Positions 1 through 11,145 of a stretch of DNA of 64,000 nt are shown here, one piece after another. How positions within the stretch are numbered: position 1 is the stretch's first letter; every line of letters starts with the position of its first letter. Location of the stretch: assembly GCA_002917075.1 (NCBI GenBank), contig NTMA01000050.1, forward strand, positions 124,001 through 188,000. The letters are read 5' to 3'. Under the pieces are notes generated by a model. That model had not been told where the DNA came from and ran no database searches. It saw only the letters and a program-made list of their open reading frames with translations. The stretch is from Hawksworthiomyces lignivorus. Taxonomy: Eukaryota; Ascomycota; Sordariomycetes; Ophiostomatales; Ophiostomataceae. The translations under genes and the position numbers were made by a program.

Positions 1-356
1 GCGGCGGCAGCTGTGGCGCGGCCTGCGCTTCCCTTTTCATCAGCGTCGGAGCTCAATGGCGCAGCAGAGGGAGCAGCAGCAACAGCAGACGCAGATGCAG
101 ATGCAGTTGCCGTTGCAGATGCAGATGCAGATGACGCCTGATCAGCTTCGATGATGTCGCTGGCAGTTTGTTTGTCAGTGTTCTCTTTGTCGCCCGCAGC
201 TGTTTGGTTGGCCGTTTCTTGGGCGGCGGTTTTGTTGTCGCTGATGATGTTGCTGGTGCTGGTGCTGTTGCTGGTGCTGTCAGAACCACTGGTAGTTTGC
301 TGGTTCGGTTGACTGTTGGCCGGCACAGCAGACGCGGTTGAGTTTGAGTCGGCCAT
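1..356 (-). CDS. Ser/Ala/Thr-rich protein, N-terminal fragment running off the left edge
   Basis: On the minus strand an ATG at 356-354 opens a frame that stays free of stops to the window edge, giving 118 residues of an incomplete protein. The visible part begins MADSNSTASAVPAN and is dominated by Ser, Ala, Thr, Gln and Asn. It includes an alternating Ser-Ala stretch encoded by a GCAGAT-type hexanucleotide repeat near 85-135. No domain is visible, so this is probably a disordered N-terminus and the function cannot be inferred. The frame is supported by its uninterrupted length and the repetitive but in-frame composition. It has the same orientation as BRR2, whose stop lies about 1.35 kb upstream of this start. 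The gene could be spliced further left. Confidence 0.55.
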   Translation of the reverse strand, partial: MADSNSTASAVPANSQPNQQTTSGSDSTSNSTSTSNIISDNKTAAQETANQTAAGDKENTDKQTASDIIEADQASSASASATATASASASAVAAAPSAAPLSSDADEKGSAGRATAAA

Positions 357-1707
357 GGTGGAGAAGATGCACCAAGAGAAACGACAAAAGTATAGAATGC
401 TCCCTAGAAATGACTTCCAAGCTGTTTCTCTCAAGGCGACCTTAAAAAGTCCCGTTCGAACAATCACTCTGTGCTTGCTACTCTGCAAGCTTATAAAACG
501 CCTCGTCCGATATCCTACGCAGCAATGGGTGGGTTGTCAACCAATTCGGTCGCAGCTCCACCAGCTCCAATAGATATAACCTGCGTCTTCTATCGTCCCG
601 TTAGATGCGCCGATTTCGATAAGGCCACACGGAGGGACAATTGGACTTCGCTGTCTATATCGCTGGCTGGCTGTAGGTTGCAAACAATACTGGACTCTGA
701 TAATACGGCGTAATTACCAAGGTCGCCGTCTCTCTAAACCTAGATAGCGCGATCGCAAAGGTCAGCAAATGACGGTGGTGGACGGCAGCCGACTGGCCGT
801 TTCGTGGGGTGGTTCGCTGAGTCTGATACGAGGATGCGCCGAAGAGCGGCAAGCTTCAGATGATGGAAAAGAAGAGATGGAAGTTAGGAAATGGCAGATG
901 GAATGGATGAGATTGGAGGCAAAGAAGGGGAAAAAAAAAAGAAAATAAAAAGGCAAACTATATTGATCATTAAGCATATTACATACGAACTACACGCACA
1001 CTACAAAGAATGTGTCCCCTCTCGAAAGTTGATTGCCAAGTCACGTTATTTCTACGAGTATTACGGAAGCTGGAGTGGTAATGGTGGTGTGCAGACCTGG
1101 ATAGTTCTTTCCTCTTTTCCCTCTCGCTGACTTGCCGTTTTTGCGCGATCGACAAACTCCGGAGAGCGAAACAGGACGTTTGCTCGCTCTTGCCTTGCAA
1201 GGGCGGGAAACGGTCGCCCTTTCCTCTCAGAGAAGCTCCATTTTCGCCGTCGCGGCGCAGAAGCTTGTTGGCCCGTGCACCGTCGTCCCAGCCATCAGAA
1301 TTACCCGCACACACGTGAGGCGCTTGTCATCATCGTTCTTAGTCAGCAGCCTCACACTCATGGCATCCTGTCGTGACTCTCTGACTGCCAGCCACCACTT
1401 GCAAACGACGTGGAACATCTTAGCTCCTGGCACAGGCGAGGATGCATGGAAGAAGTGCTCTGCTCGCGCTCATGGCGGTGGTTCGTGCCGTGTGAGAGCA
1501 CCTTGAATAGGAATCCTTGGATACCATTGAATTAAAAATAAGAAATAGACTGCTGAACGCCTCCGTACCGTAGTGTACAGAAAAAGAAAACACAAAAACA
1601 CATAAAACTAAATCGAAAAAAAAAATAACAAAAAATAATGGCACAGTTCTTTTGTGTAGACCATCTCTCGTAGACTCCCTAAGTTTGTCCTTTCCGTTTT
1701 TGTCCCT
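357..1707. other. Intergenic gap between the left partial gene and BRR2
   Basis: No reading frame here looks coding. It should hold the promoter and leader of the minus-strand gene starting at 356 and the 3' UTR of BRR2, which ends at 1708. A-rich blocks at about 928-950 and 1615-1635 are plausible 3'-end or nucleosome-free sequences. No repeats or RNA genes were seen. Confidence 0.5.
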
Positions 1708-4700
1708 TTACTCGCTCTCGTCTTCGTCGTCCTCCTCGCTGCTGTCCTCGTCCATGCCCTCTGCCACCGTCACCGTGAACGACGGGTCCTGGTCCACGCC
1801 GACGTAGCTGTCGCTCATCAGGTACAGCTTGAACGTGTGCTCGCCCGCCTCCGGCAGCTCCACCGCCATCTTGAGCTGCAGCGCCTTGCGCCCGATGGTC
1901 ACGCGCCGGATGGCCAGCAGCGTCTTGGTGCGCTCCTCGCCCACCACGAGCCACCAGCGCTCGAGCCGCTGGCCTGGGAAGAACGGGCAGTGGACGGACG
2001 TGTCGAGCTCCTTGTTGGCGTCTTCCTCGTCTTCGTCTTCGTCATCATCGCCCGTCTCCCGCTCGATCTTGATGTTCAGCGTCATGGCCTCGCCGGCCCG
2101 CAGGTCCTCTGCATCCTCTACCTCAAACTCCAGCGACACATCCGGGTACTTCTCGTTGGTGAAGTGGGCTGCCTCGACCAGCTGCGCCTGCGTAAGGCCC
2201 AGATCGCGCACCAGGCTGTTGTATTGCTTGTTCTCTTCGGGGTTCATCTTCTCGATGAAGTCGAAGACGTCCTTGATTCTGCGGTGGCTGTTAGTACAAA
2301 ACAGACAAGTAGCGTAAAGGGGAGGAGATGATAAACGAAAGAAAAAGAGGATTGAAAAAAAAAAACTTACCCATAGCGCGATGCCACCTTGATGACGTCG
2401 GGCGAGAAGTGGGGGATCTGCTTGAGGGGGCTGTCGCGGTCCCACATGGCCTGGACGACCATCTGGGTCATCTCCATGGCCTGCAGCGCGTTGAGGTGGC
2501 TCTGCGACGACAGCAGGTCGGCGGCGGCGCTCAGCAGGCTGGGCACGCGGGCGACGACGAGCTCCTGGTCCTTGGCGAGGTCGATGGGCAGCTGCATGCG
2601 CGAGAAGTGGGCCTGCAGCAGCACAAAGGCCTTGAAGGCGGGCGACGCGTAGTCGGGCTCGCCGTCGGCGCCGTCTGGGCCCGCCGCGCTGGCGGTCATC
2701 TTGACGGGCACGCGCTCGTAGATGCGGCGCAGCAGCGGCTCCTCGTGGCGGCGCACCTGGATGGACTCGAACTCGGCGGCGGCGGTGACGATCTCGAGGA
2801 TGCCCTTGAGCTTGGTGCGGGCGGTCAGCGACAGCAGCAGCGTCTGCATGGTGACGTACGACAGGTTGTAGTAGGCGCCGACGGTGGCGCCGTTCTGGGG
2901 CGCGACGGCGCCCGTGTCGTCGTCGATCTCGACGAGCTGGGTCTCGCGCAGCTCGCCGAGCGTGTCCTCGACGAGCGCGGTCAGGAACTGGCCAAGCGCG
3001 TCGTCGGTGCGCCGCGTCAGGCTGTAGTAGCTCGGGTTCGACCACAGCCGGCGGTACAGGTAGGTCTGGGTCAGCCACTCGAGGGCGCCGTCGCCCGACG
3101 CGATGCGGCGCACGCTGACCTCGGTCATGAACGCGTCGGCCAGGCTGTCGTGCAGCTGCGACTCGACGGGCAGCGCCTCGTTGAGGAACTTTTTGTAGTA
3201 GTCGCGCTTGACGGCCGGCAGCATCAGCACGCCGCGGCTGCGGCCGCGGCCGGCGCCGTCGCGGGCGGGGCGCAGCGCGCGGCCGAACATCTGCAGCACC
3301 TCGCTCAGCGGGTAGTCGACGTAGCGGTGCTCGCGGCCGTCAAAGTACTGCGTGCCCATGACGACGACCAGGTGGGCCGTGCAGTCCAGCTCCCAGCACA
3401 CGTCGCGCGACGCCACCAGCACCTGCACGGCGCCGTGGTCGTACAGGTGGCGCACGATGCGCTTGTCCGTCTGGCTCAGCGCCTCGTGGTAGTAGCCGAT
3501 GCCGTGCGACAGCGCCTCGCGCAGCGCCGGCTCCTGCACCTTGTCCAGCAGCGGGCCCAGCTGCGCCCGGTCCACGTGCAGGAAGCGGTCCTCGTCCTCG
3601 TCCTCCGCGCTGTCGGCCGCGCACGCCAGCAGCAGGTCGCGCGCCGTCGCCCGCGTCTGCTTGCGGCTCGGCACGAACACGAGCGCCGGCTGCGCCGCCG
3701 ACAGCTGTGTGATCGCCAGGTACGTCGGCTTGGCCATGGCCAGCATCAGCGATGGGAAGTGCGGCACCGAGTACGACTGCAGGTGCAGCTCCAGCGGCAC
3801 CGGCCGCACCTGCGGGCTGAAGTTGTAGATGTCGTGCTTGGCCGCCCCGATCCAGCTGCCCATGTCGCGCGCGTTGGCCAGCGACACGCCGAGCCCCACC
3901 ACGCGCAGCGCCGGCAGCTGCGCCTGCGCGCCGCCCGCCTTCTGCCGGCGCGCCTGCAGCTGCTCGCGGATGTGCATCATGCGCGACACCAGCATCTCGT
4001 ACAGGTACCCCTGCGCGCTGCTGCTGCCGATCATGTGCAGGTCGTCGGCGATGAACAGCTGCACCGTCTGCACCGCCTTGCGCCGCGCCCAGTCGCGCGC
4101 CAGCCCGTCCCACTGCGCCGGCGTCGCCAGCACCAGGTCGCCGCGCTGCAGCAGCTTCAGGTCCAGCGCCACCTCGCCCGTCAGCTTGACCACCTCCTTG
4201 CCGCCGCCCCGCAGCTTGCCGAACCGCTTCTCCCAGTGCTGGAACCGCACGTCCACCAGCTCCTGCAGCGGCGCCACGTACACGGCGCGCCCCGCGGCGG
4301 CGGCCGCGTCATCCTTGCCGCCCTGCTGCTGCGCCCAGTGCCGCAGCAGCGCGAACTCGGCGCACACCGTCTTGCCGCTGCCCGTCGACGACGCCACCAG
4401 CACGTTCTGGTCCGTCGCGAACAGCGAATTGTACGTCTGCGTCTGGATGCGGTTGAACGTCTCCCACTCCGGGTACAGCGCCATAAAGTCCTTGGCCTTG
4501 AGCGCCGACACGGGCAGGGGCTGCAGGTCCAGCAGCTCCGTGTGGGGCGGGAACTTCTCGGGCAGCAGCAGCTTCTGGAACGGCACCGCCAGCCGCGTCT
4601 CCGCGTGCATCCAGCGGTCCGACACCAGCGACACAAAGTAGTTGGGCGGCATCGGGTCCGTGATGGGCACCGTGAACTCTACTACGTGCTCGCTGTTCTC

Positions 4701-7700
4701 GGCCTGCGCGTAGTCCTTGCGCAGCAGGAACTGGTCGTGGTACAGGATGTCCTCGCCGTCCGAGTCCTCCACCACGATCCAGAACAGCTCCGCCAGCCCG
4801 TGCAGCTCGTCGTCCCACTCAAAGTTGGGCGTGATGGTCAGCGTCATGTGCATCATCGACCGCGTGATCGGCAGCACCTGCGCCTGCAGGTGCAGCCGCG
4901 GGAACTTGGCGACCAGGCGGCACACGGAACTGCCGGCCTTAGGCAGGCCCAGCAGCTCGCCCATGCGCGGCGGGTCCAGGTCGAAGTAGCTCTTCCACGG
5001 CACGTCGATGCGCTCGGCCTTTTGCACAATGTCGCGCGAGCAGCTCGGGAACTGCCGCAGCGGCGACATGGTCGGCCACATGCGCTTCTCGGCCATCTTG
5101 CACAGGTCCAGCGCCGTCTTGGCGACGGCCGACCAGCCCTTCTTGAGCGTGATCTCAAAGATGGCGCGCAGGATGCGGCCGGCCGACTGCGTGACGTAGA
5201 CCATGTCGGCCATGAGGGCGAGGCCCTCGAGCCGCAGCCGCGAGATGTACGCCTGCAGCAGCACGTTGATCTTGGCGTGCGGCTCCTCGATGCTCTCCTT
5301 GACGGGGATGGGCACGCGGCCCAGCAGCTTGGCCAGCTCCAGCTTCTCCTCCTGGCGCACGGGGATGTACTTGAACTCGGCGCTCAGCGCGAAGATGCGG
5401 AACAGCTCAATGGTCGAGATGGACGGCTGGATCAGGTTGTTGTACGTCTCCATGGACCCGTGCGTGATGTAGTAGTGCGACGCGATGCGGCCCAGCTCCG
5501 TCGCCTGCATCTTGCCCGTCTTGTCGTCGTACTTGATCAGGCTGGACTTGCGCAGCACCGTGGCCGCCGAGTGGATCAGGTCGACGCGCTTCTGCTCCAG
5601 CGCCTCGTCGTCCTCGTACTCGGCGCCCACCTGGTACAGGCCGGGCGACCGCAGCATGCGCACAAAGAGGTAGGTGTAGCCGAGCCACTCGACGCCCTCG
5701 TCGCGCGAGCGCACGTTGCCCAGCACGACCTCGGCGTTGAGGTTGTCGACGAGGCGGCTGACGAACTGGCTCTCGATGGGCAGCTGCTGGTTGAGCAGCG
5801 ACAGGTAGTAGGGCAGCTCGTTCTGGGTGGTGATGATGATGCCCTCGCCGTAGGTGTCGTACTGCGGGCGGCCGGCGCGGCCCAGCATCTGTAGCACGTC
5901 CTGGGGGCTCAGCTCGACCCAGCTGCCCTTCTCGGGCGAGTAGACCTGCGTGCCCTTGATGATGACCGTGTGCGCCGGCAGGTTGACGCCCCAGGCCAGC
6001 GTGGCCGTGCAGCACAGCACCTGGATGGCACCCTGGGCGAACAGGTCCTCGACGTCGGTGCGGTCGGCGCGGCTCATGCCGGCGTGGTGGATGCCGAAGC
6101 CGTAGGGCAGCAGGTCCTTGAGGTCCCTGTCGACGGCCTGTTCGGCGGCCTCTTGCAGGATCTCGCGGCTGCCGGCGTCGTGCTTGAGGATCTGGTTGAT
6201 CGTCTCGAGCTCGAGCGCCTTGTCGCGGATGTGGCGCGCCGTCTTGGCCGTGTCCTTGCGCGAGTGCACAAAGATGAGCATCTGGTTGCGGTTCTTGCCC
6301 ACGTGCTCGAGCACTTTGGTGTACGTGATGTCGTTCATCGTCTTGAGCTGCTTGATGGGCTTGCGGTCGGTCACGCCGATGAACTCCTGCCGCAGCGGGC
6401 ACGGCCGGTAGGTGCCGTCAAAGTGGAAGAGGCCCGTCGCCGGGTCGACGCGCAAAAAGCTGGCCACGTCGCGGTAGTTGGGCAGCGTGGCCGACAGGCC
6501 GACCAGGCGCACCGGCTCGCCCGTCTGCTCGGTGCGGCGGATGGTGCGGCTCACGATGCTCTCCAGCACGGGGCCGCGGTCGTCGTGCAGCAGGTGGATC
6601 TCGTCGATGATGATGAGGCGCACCAGGTTGGTGTAGGACAGGTCGGTGGCCTTGCGGGTGATGACGTCCCACTTCTCGGGGGTGGTGACGATGATCTGGG
6701 TCTCGGCGATCTGCTGCTTGGTCAGCTGGCGGTCGCCCGTCAGCTCCGACACGCGGATGCCATAGGACTCGAGCCGCTTGCCAAAGTTGCCGACCTGCTC
6801 CTGGACGAGGGCCTTGAGCGGCGCAATGTAGACGATCTTGAAGGCGTCGAGGTCGATCTCGCCCGTCTCGGGGTCGCGGTTCTTGCCGATCTCGCGCAGG
6901 ATGGTCAGCATGGCGACGTTGGTCTTGCCGCTGCCGGTCGGGGCGCAGACCAGCATGTTGCCGTCGTCCTCAAAGGCCGAGGGGTAGCAGCGCGACTGGA
7001 TGCGGTTGAGCTTCTGGGCGGTGCTGAAGGGCTCGCGCGCCCACTGGGGCAGCTCGCTGATGGGGATGTTGGCGTCCTTGGGGTCGCTGCGCTTCTTGGG
7101 CGGCGGCACGTGGATCTCCTCGTAGCCCTTGAAGGCGCGCTTGGTCGAGCCGTCGGGCAGCGACACGCGCGGGTTGGTCATCAGGTGGTTGCCCTGCTCG
7201 AACACCAGGTTCTCCAGGTTGATCACCTTGCGGGGCTGCAGCCCGCCGACCAGCTGGCCCTCCTTGCCTTCTTCGGCTTTGGCTTGACTAGTACCGGCGC
7301 CGCCCGCACCGTAGGCGCTGGCGTCAATGTCCATCTTGATCTCCATCTTGCCCTTCTTGGCGGCGTCGGTGGTCGTCTTGCCCTGCAGCTCGTTGAGGAT
7401 CCAGCGCAGGCCCTCGGAGGCCATCTCGCGCTCGATCACGGCGCGGGCCTCGTCGTCCTCGGCGCGCGCCAGCTTGGTCAGCCACACGATCTTGTCGCGG
7501 TTGTCGATCAGCTTCTGGGCGACCTCGGGGTGCTCGTAGTCGAACAGCTCCATCATCTCGTTCTCGATCTCGTGCAGCAGCTTCTCCTTGCCGCCCGGCT
7601 CGTCCGGCTCGCCCGACAAGATGTGCAGCGCCTCCGTCGTCTTGTCGTGCTGCGTGTGCGCGTCCGGGTACAGCCGCCCGATCTGGCGCTGCAGCCAGTA

Positions 7701-8687
7701 GGCGTCGATGTCGCGCGCCGCCACAAAGTTCTCGTCGCGCGCCTTGTCCTGCCGCCGCCCGCCGGCACCAGTGCCGCCGGCCGCGGCCGACGCCGACGGG
7801 TCGATGATCATGGCCTCGCCGTCGACGAAGCCCAGCTCCTCGTCGGCGCGGTCCTCGGCGGCGTCGCCGGCCGCGGCCTCCTCGGCGATCTCTGGCCGGT
7901 CTTCGTCGTCGCCGTCGCCGTCCTCGTCCTCGTCTTCCGACGACGCGTCGCGCACCTCGTTGACGAGGGCGTCCTCGTCCTCGTCCTCCTCAAAGTCGAC
8001 GGCCACGCCCTGGCGCTCGTCGATCTCCTCGTCCTCGTTGGCACCGCCGCCGCCGCCGCCGTCGGCCATCTCCTCGTCCTCGTCGTCCTGCACGTCGTAG
8101 TCGGTGATCTTCTTGCCCAGGTTCACCAGCTCGTTGAACTCCTTGGCGCTCAGGTTGGCGCCCAGGATGTCGTCCACCTCCTTCTTCTTGTCAAAGTCCT
8201 TGAGGTCGTCGTCCTTGAGGTACTCGAGCACGGCGTCGGCCGCGCTGCGCACCACCTCGTGCGGCACGTCGCCCAGGCTCCGCGCCACCAGCGACAGGAT
8301 CAGCTCAAACGTCGCCCGCGTCGCCGACGTCCGCGGCCGGTACCGCAGGCCCTCGACCATCAGGTCGGCGCCGGCTAGAATCGAGTTGCCCCGGAGTGCC
8401 GACTGGTTCTGTCGTTTCCGCTGCTCGCGCTGCAATATGTCTTCGCCCTCGTGGAAGTCTCCCCGCTTGACGTTCGGCATGGCCGACGTCTTCTTGGTCT
8501 TGGGCACCGCGTCGCGGGCGATGCGCGAGCCCATGTCCTGTATCCTTAACCGGCCCGCCACGGACTCGGGGTCGCCAGTTGGCTCGTCCTTCCGGCGCGT
8601 GACGAATCGGCGGTCCGCCTGGAGGACCAGGTTGGACATTGCCGAGTACTTGTACTGCGACACATCGCGGTTGTAGTTTGACGACAT
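1708..8687 (-). CDS. BRR2: Pre-mRNA-splicing ATP-dependent RNA helicase BRR2 (U5 snRNP 200 kDa subunit)
   Basis: BRR2 is the Ski2-like helicase of the U5 snRNP that unwinds U4/U6 during spliceosome activation. Two exons are inferred: 8687-2371 and 2278-1708. The 92-nt intron between them has a GTAAG donor and a perfect TACTAAC branch site, and removing it joins ...ASRYG to IKDVFDF. The product is about 2295 aa. The N-terminus MSSNYNRDVSQYKYSAMSNL is typical of the family and is followed by a long acidic insertion (about residues 205-290). The first helicase cassette has APTGSGKT (Lys588), DEIH (695-698), a SAT motif and QMLGRAGRPQYD. The second cassette keeps STGSGKT (Lys1439) but has DDLH (1548-1551), GVS in place of SAT, and FGRALRP. 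That is the usual catalytically silent C-terminal cassette. Each cassette is followed by a Sec63-type region. The protein is somewhat longer than the yeast and human proteins because of low-complexity insertions. Confidence 0.97.
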
Positions 8688-9137
8688 CGTGGCAGAGTGC
8701 GTAGGATGTGTCTGGGGCCCGCGATGGCAATAGTAGGGGTTTGTTTGTCGCTTCGAAAGAGACGAATGCGTTGAGATGGATGATGATATCTTCTATATAT
8801 ATGGGAGAGTCGTCGAGGTGGCTAAAAAATTTAAACAACAAAGGTCGGATTAAAATAAAATGCCAAAATTAAATGCAAAATTCAGCTCCAGGGGCGATTA
8901 TCGACGCTAGCGGCAGTTCTAGGCAGAAGACCCCGCCGCCAGCGCTGCCAAACAGCTGAAGCAGCTACGGCGGACGCACTGTCATTGGCTGCAGAGCGCT
9001 GTAATTCAGCGTCCCACAGGAGGGCTTGTTTACAACGATGCCGTGCAGAGTCTCACCGACAACCGTGAAATGCAGATGCGCACCGTTTTGCTTTCCAGTT
9101 CGGAACGTATGGTTACGCGATTTACAGAGCAGCAGCT
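8688..9137. promoter_or_regulatory. Divergent promoter region between BRR2 and the coiled-coil gene
   Basis: These 450 bp separate two start codons that face away from each other, so the segment must carry both promoters. A TATATATAT run at 8794-8802 lies about 110 bp upstream of the BRR2 ATG. An A/T-rich block at 8821-8880 follows. No specific factor site is claimed. Confidence 0.45.
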
Positions 9138-11024
9138 ATGGGCTCTCCAGCAGCAGCAGACGCGGCGCAGAGTATCCGGGAGGCGCTGGAACCGTTCGTG
9201 CGGCCGAGGGAGGAGGCCCTGCACATTCGGCGTGTACTGAAGGCGCACCTCGCCTCATGCGTCAAGGGTGACAATGCGCTCGAGGGCAGCCTGGCGCTGG
9301 TCGACGCCTCGTGCGAGGTATCTATATCGCCCGAGGCCCGGGGCCTGCAGCGGGCCTATCTGCGGGCGCTGCAGGCCAACCTCGAGGCACGGCGGGCCTT
9401 TGAGAAGCGGTGCCAGGAGGTGGCAGCCCTCCCGCAGGCGAAGGCCCCAGCGGGCGGCTTCCCGTATTCGGAACCCGCTAGGGGCTCCTCGTCCTCGGTC
9501 CTCGACGACCACCTGCTGTCGGTGCGGCTGACGCGGAAAAAGGAGCGGCTGCAGGTGCTGCACCGGTACCTGGACGCGCTCGGCGAGAAACCGGTGGCGG
9601 CCGGGGCGGGCGAGGACTTTTTGCAGCCCGCGGCCATCTACGCCGAGGCCGAGACGACGCTGCCGCCAGTGCCCAAGGCCGTGATGGACGGGCTGGCCGA
9701 GGAGCTGGCAGCAGCCGATGCGGCCGCGAGGCCAGGCGCACCCGCCTCGGCGGCGGCGGCGACGGCGACGACGACGGCCGACCTCGAGCGCCTGGTGGCG
9801 CAGCTGGAGAAGTCGGTGCTGCGCGCGCAGCTGCTCCTGCGGCAGGAGGAGAAGCGGCTGGCGACGGCCAAGGCGCGGGCTGCGCGGCGGTCACAGAGCG
9901 GCGGCGGCAGCCAAGCAGACACGGCGGCCGCCAAGCTGCAGGCGCTGGGAGTGGCGCGCGACGAGCTCATCGCGTGGATGGAGGCGGAGCTGGGCAACGC
10001 GGCGAACGAGGACCGAGACAATGATACCGAAAAGGACGAGGAAGACGAGGCGGCCGCCGAGACGTCGCGGCTACTCCGCCAGAGCCTGCTCGAAGGGCGC
10101 GACGACGGCGGCGCGGGAAGCCAGCAGACGAAAGCCCGCATCGAAGAGAAGCTGGGCGAGATCCGCGAAAAGTACGGCCGGTACGTCGACGCGCGCAGGG
10201 CGCTGGTGGCCACGGTCGGGTCGATGGTGAGCAGCGGCGGCGCGGGGGGCAGGCAGGCAGCAGTCGCGACGCCGCCGCTGTTTGCCAACATGCCGCACCT
10301 GTCGCCGCAGACGGGGTGGATCGACAGGGTGGACAGAAAGACGGAAGAAGCTGCTGCGGCTGCCTCGACCGCCGCAGACGCAGCCGCCGCAGCCGCCGCC
10401 GCAGAGTCGGCCCAGGCCGCAAGACAAGCCGCCCTCGGCAAGCTCCTCATGGCACCCTACATGGAGCGGCTGCTGGCCGTGGCCCGCGAGCAGAAGGCCG
10501 AAATTGCCCACAAGGCACACCACAACGTGGTCCTGGCCAAGCGGCTCAAGGACACGTGCCAGCTGCTGGACCACCTGGCCGACGAGAGCCAGCTGCTGCC
10601 CCTCTATCCGATGCACGGAGCAAGAGGCGGAGGGGGCGGCGCTGGGGCACTGCTGCGGAAGAAGAACGTGCTCGCAGGCGGCGTGCAGGGGCGAGACAGC
10701 TCCGACGGCGCCAGCCAGCGCGTGGCGGCGTGGACCTATGCCGCAGACTCAGCCAAGATTGCCACGTTTGAGACCGTCGCCGAGCAGGTAGAAGCGGGCC
10801 AGGTTGCGCTGGAACAGGCGACGGAGACTATTGCAGAAGTGAATACTTTATTAGGGAGACCAATAGATGATGGGAAGGCAGACACGGATGAAGCGGAGGA
10901 CAATCCTCGTGGAAAAGGCCCTACACAACGAAAACGGGCTGGCACACAAAGAGGAGGTGACATCTGGGCTACTCTGCACGGGGACCTGGGACTCCTCAAG
11001 TCGGAAGAAGACTACAAAACATAG
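9138..11024 (+). CDS. Conserved-looking coiled-coil protein of unknown function
   Basis: A single uninterrupted frame of 628 codons starts with MGSPAAADAAQSIREALEPF. I do not recognise the family. The sequence is Ala-, Glu- and Arg-rich with long helical segments. Heptad-like stretches are visible around residues 10-100, 120-150 (LTRKKERLQVLHRYLDAL), 215-255 (the LERLVAQLEKS region) and 410-480. Low-complexity Ala/Glu linkers lie between them, and the tail is Gly/Lys-rich. There are no membrane segments and no catalytic motif. The architecture suggests a structural or scaffold protein, for example of a cytoskeletal or kinetochore type, but that is inference only. The gene shares a divergent promoter with BRR2 and converges on RFC2, with only 121 nt between stop codons. 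The ATG at 9138 is the first in frame. Confidence 0.75.
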   Translation: MGSPAAADAAQSIREALEPFVRPREEALHIRRVLKAHLASCVKGDNALEGSLALVDASCEVSISPEARGLQRAYLRALQANLEARRAFEKRCQEVAALPQAKAPAGGFPYSEPARGSSSSVLDDHLLSVRLTRKKERLQVLHRYLDALGEKPVAAGAGEDFLQPAAIYAEAETTLPPVPKAVMDGLAEELAAADAAARPGAPASAAAATATTTADLERLVAQLEKSVLRAQLLLRQEEKRLATAKARAARRSQSGGGSQADTAAAKLQALGVARDELIAWMEAELGNAANEDRDNDTEKDEEDEAAAETSRLLRQSLLEGRDDGGAGSQQTKARIEEKLGEIREKYGRYVDARRALVATVGSMVSSGGAGGRQAAVATPPLFANMPHLSPQTGWIDRVDRKTEEAAAAASTAADAAAAAAAAESAQAARQAALGKLLMAPYMERLLAVAREQKAEIAHKAHHNVVLAKRLKDTCQLLDHLADESQLLPLYPMHGARGGGGGAGALLRKKNVLAGGVQGRDSSDGASQRVAAWTYAADSAKIATFETVAEQVEAGQVALEQATETIAEVNTLLGRPIDDGKADTDEAEDNPRGKGPTQRKRAGTQRGGDIWATLHGDLGLLKSEEDYKT

Positions 11025-11145
11025 CTAGAAAGGAAAGTGGCAAACTGTCATGAGAAAGCGAAACTAGAATAAAAATGTCATGATATATATCCCTCGAGCC
11101 TAATTTTACATTACTCCGTATCGTCTTCACCGTGACCAGGACTCG

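Noticed and set aside
2328..5894. Very long plus-strand frame antisense to BRR2
   Set aside because: It is the GC-rich shadow of the BRR2 coding strand; its Arg/Leu/Val/His-rich sequence has no family resemblance.
5970..8378. Second long antisense frame over BRR2
   Set aside because: Shadow of conserved helicase coding sequence, no independent support.
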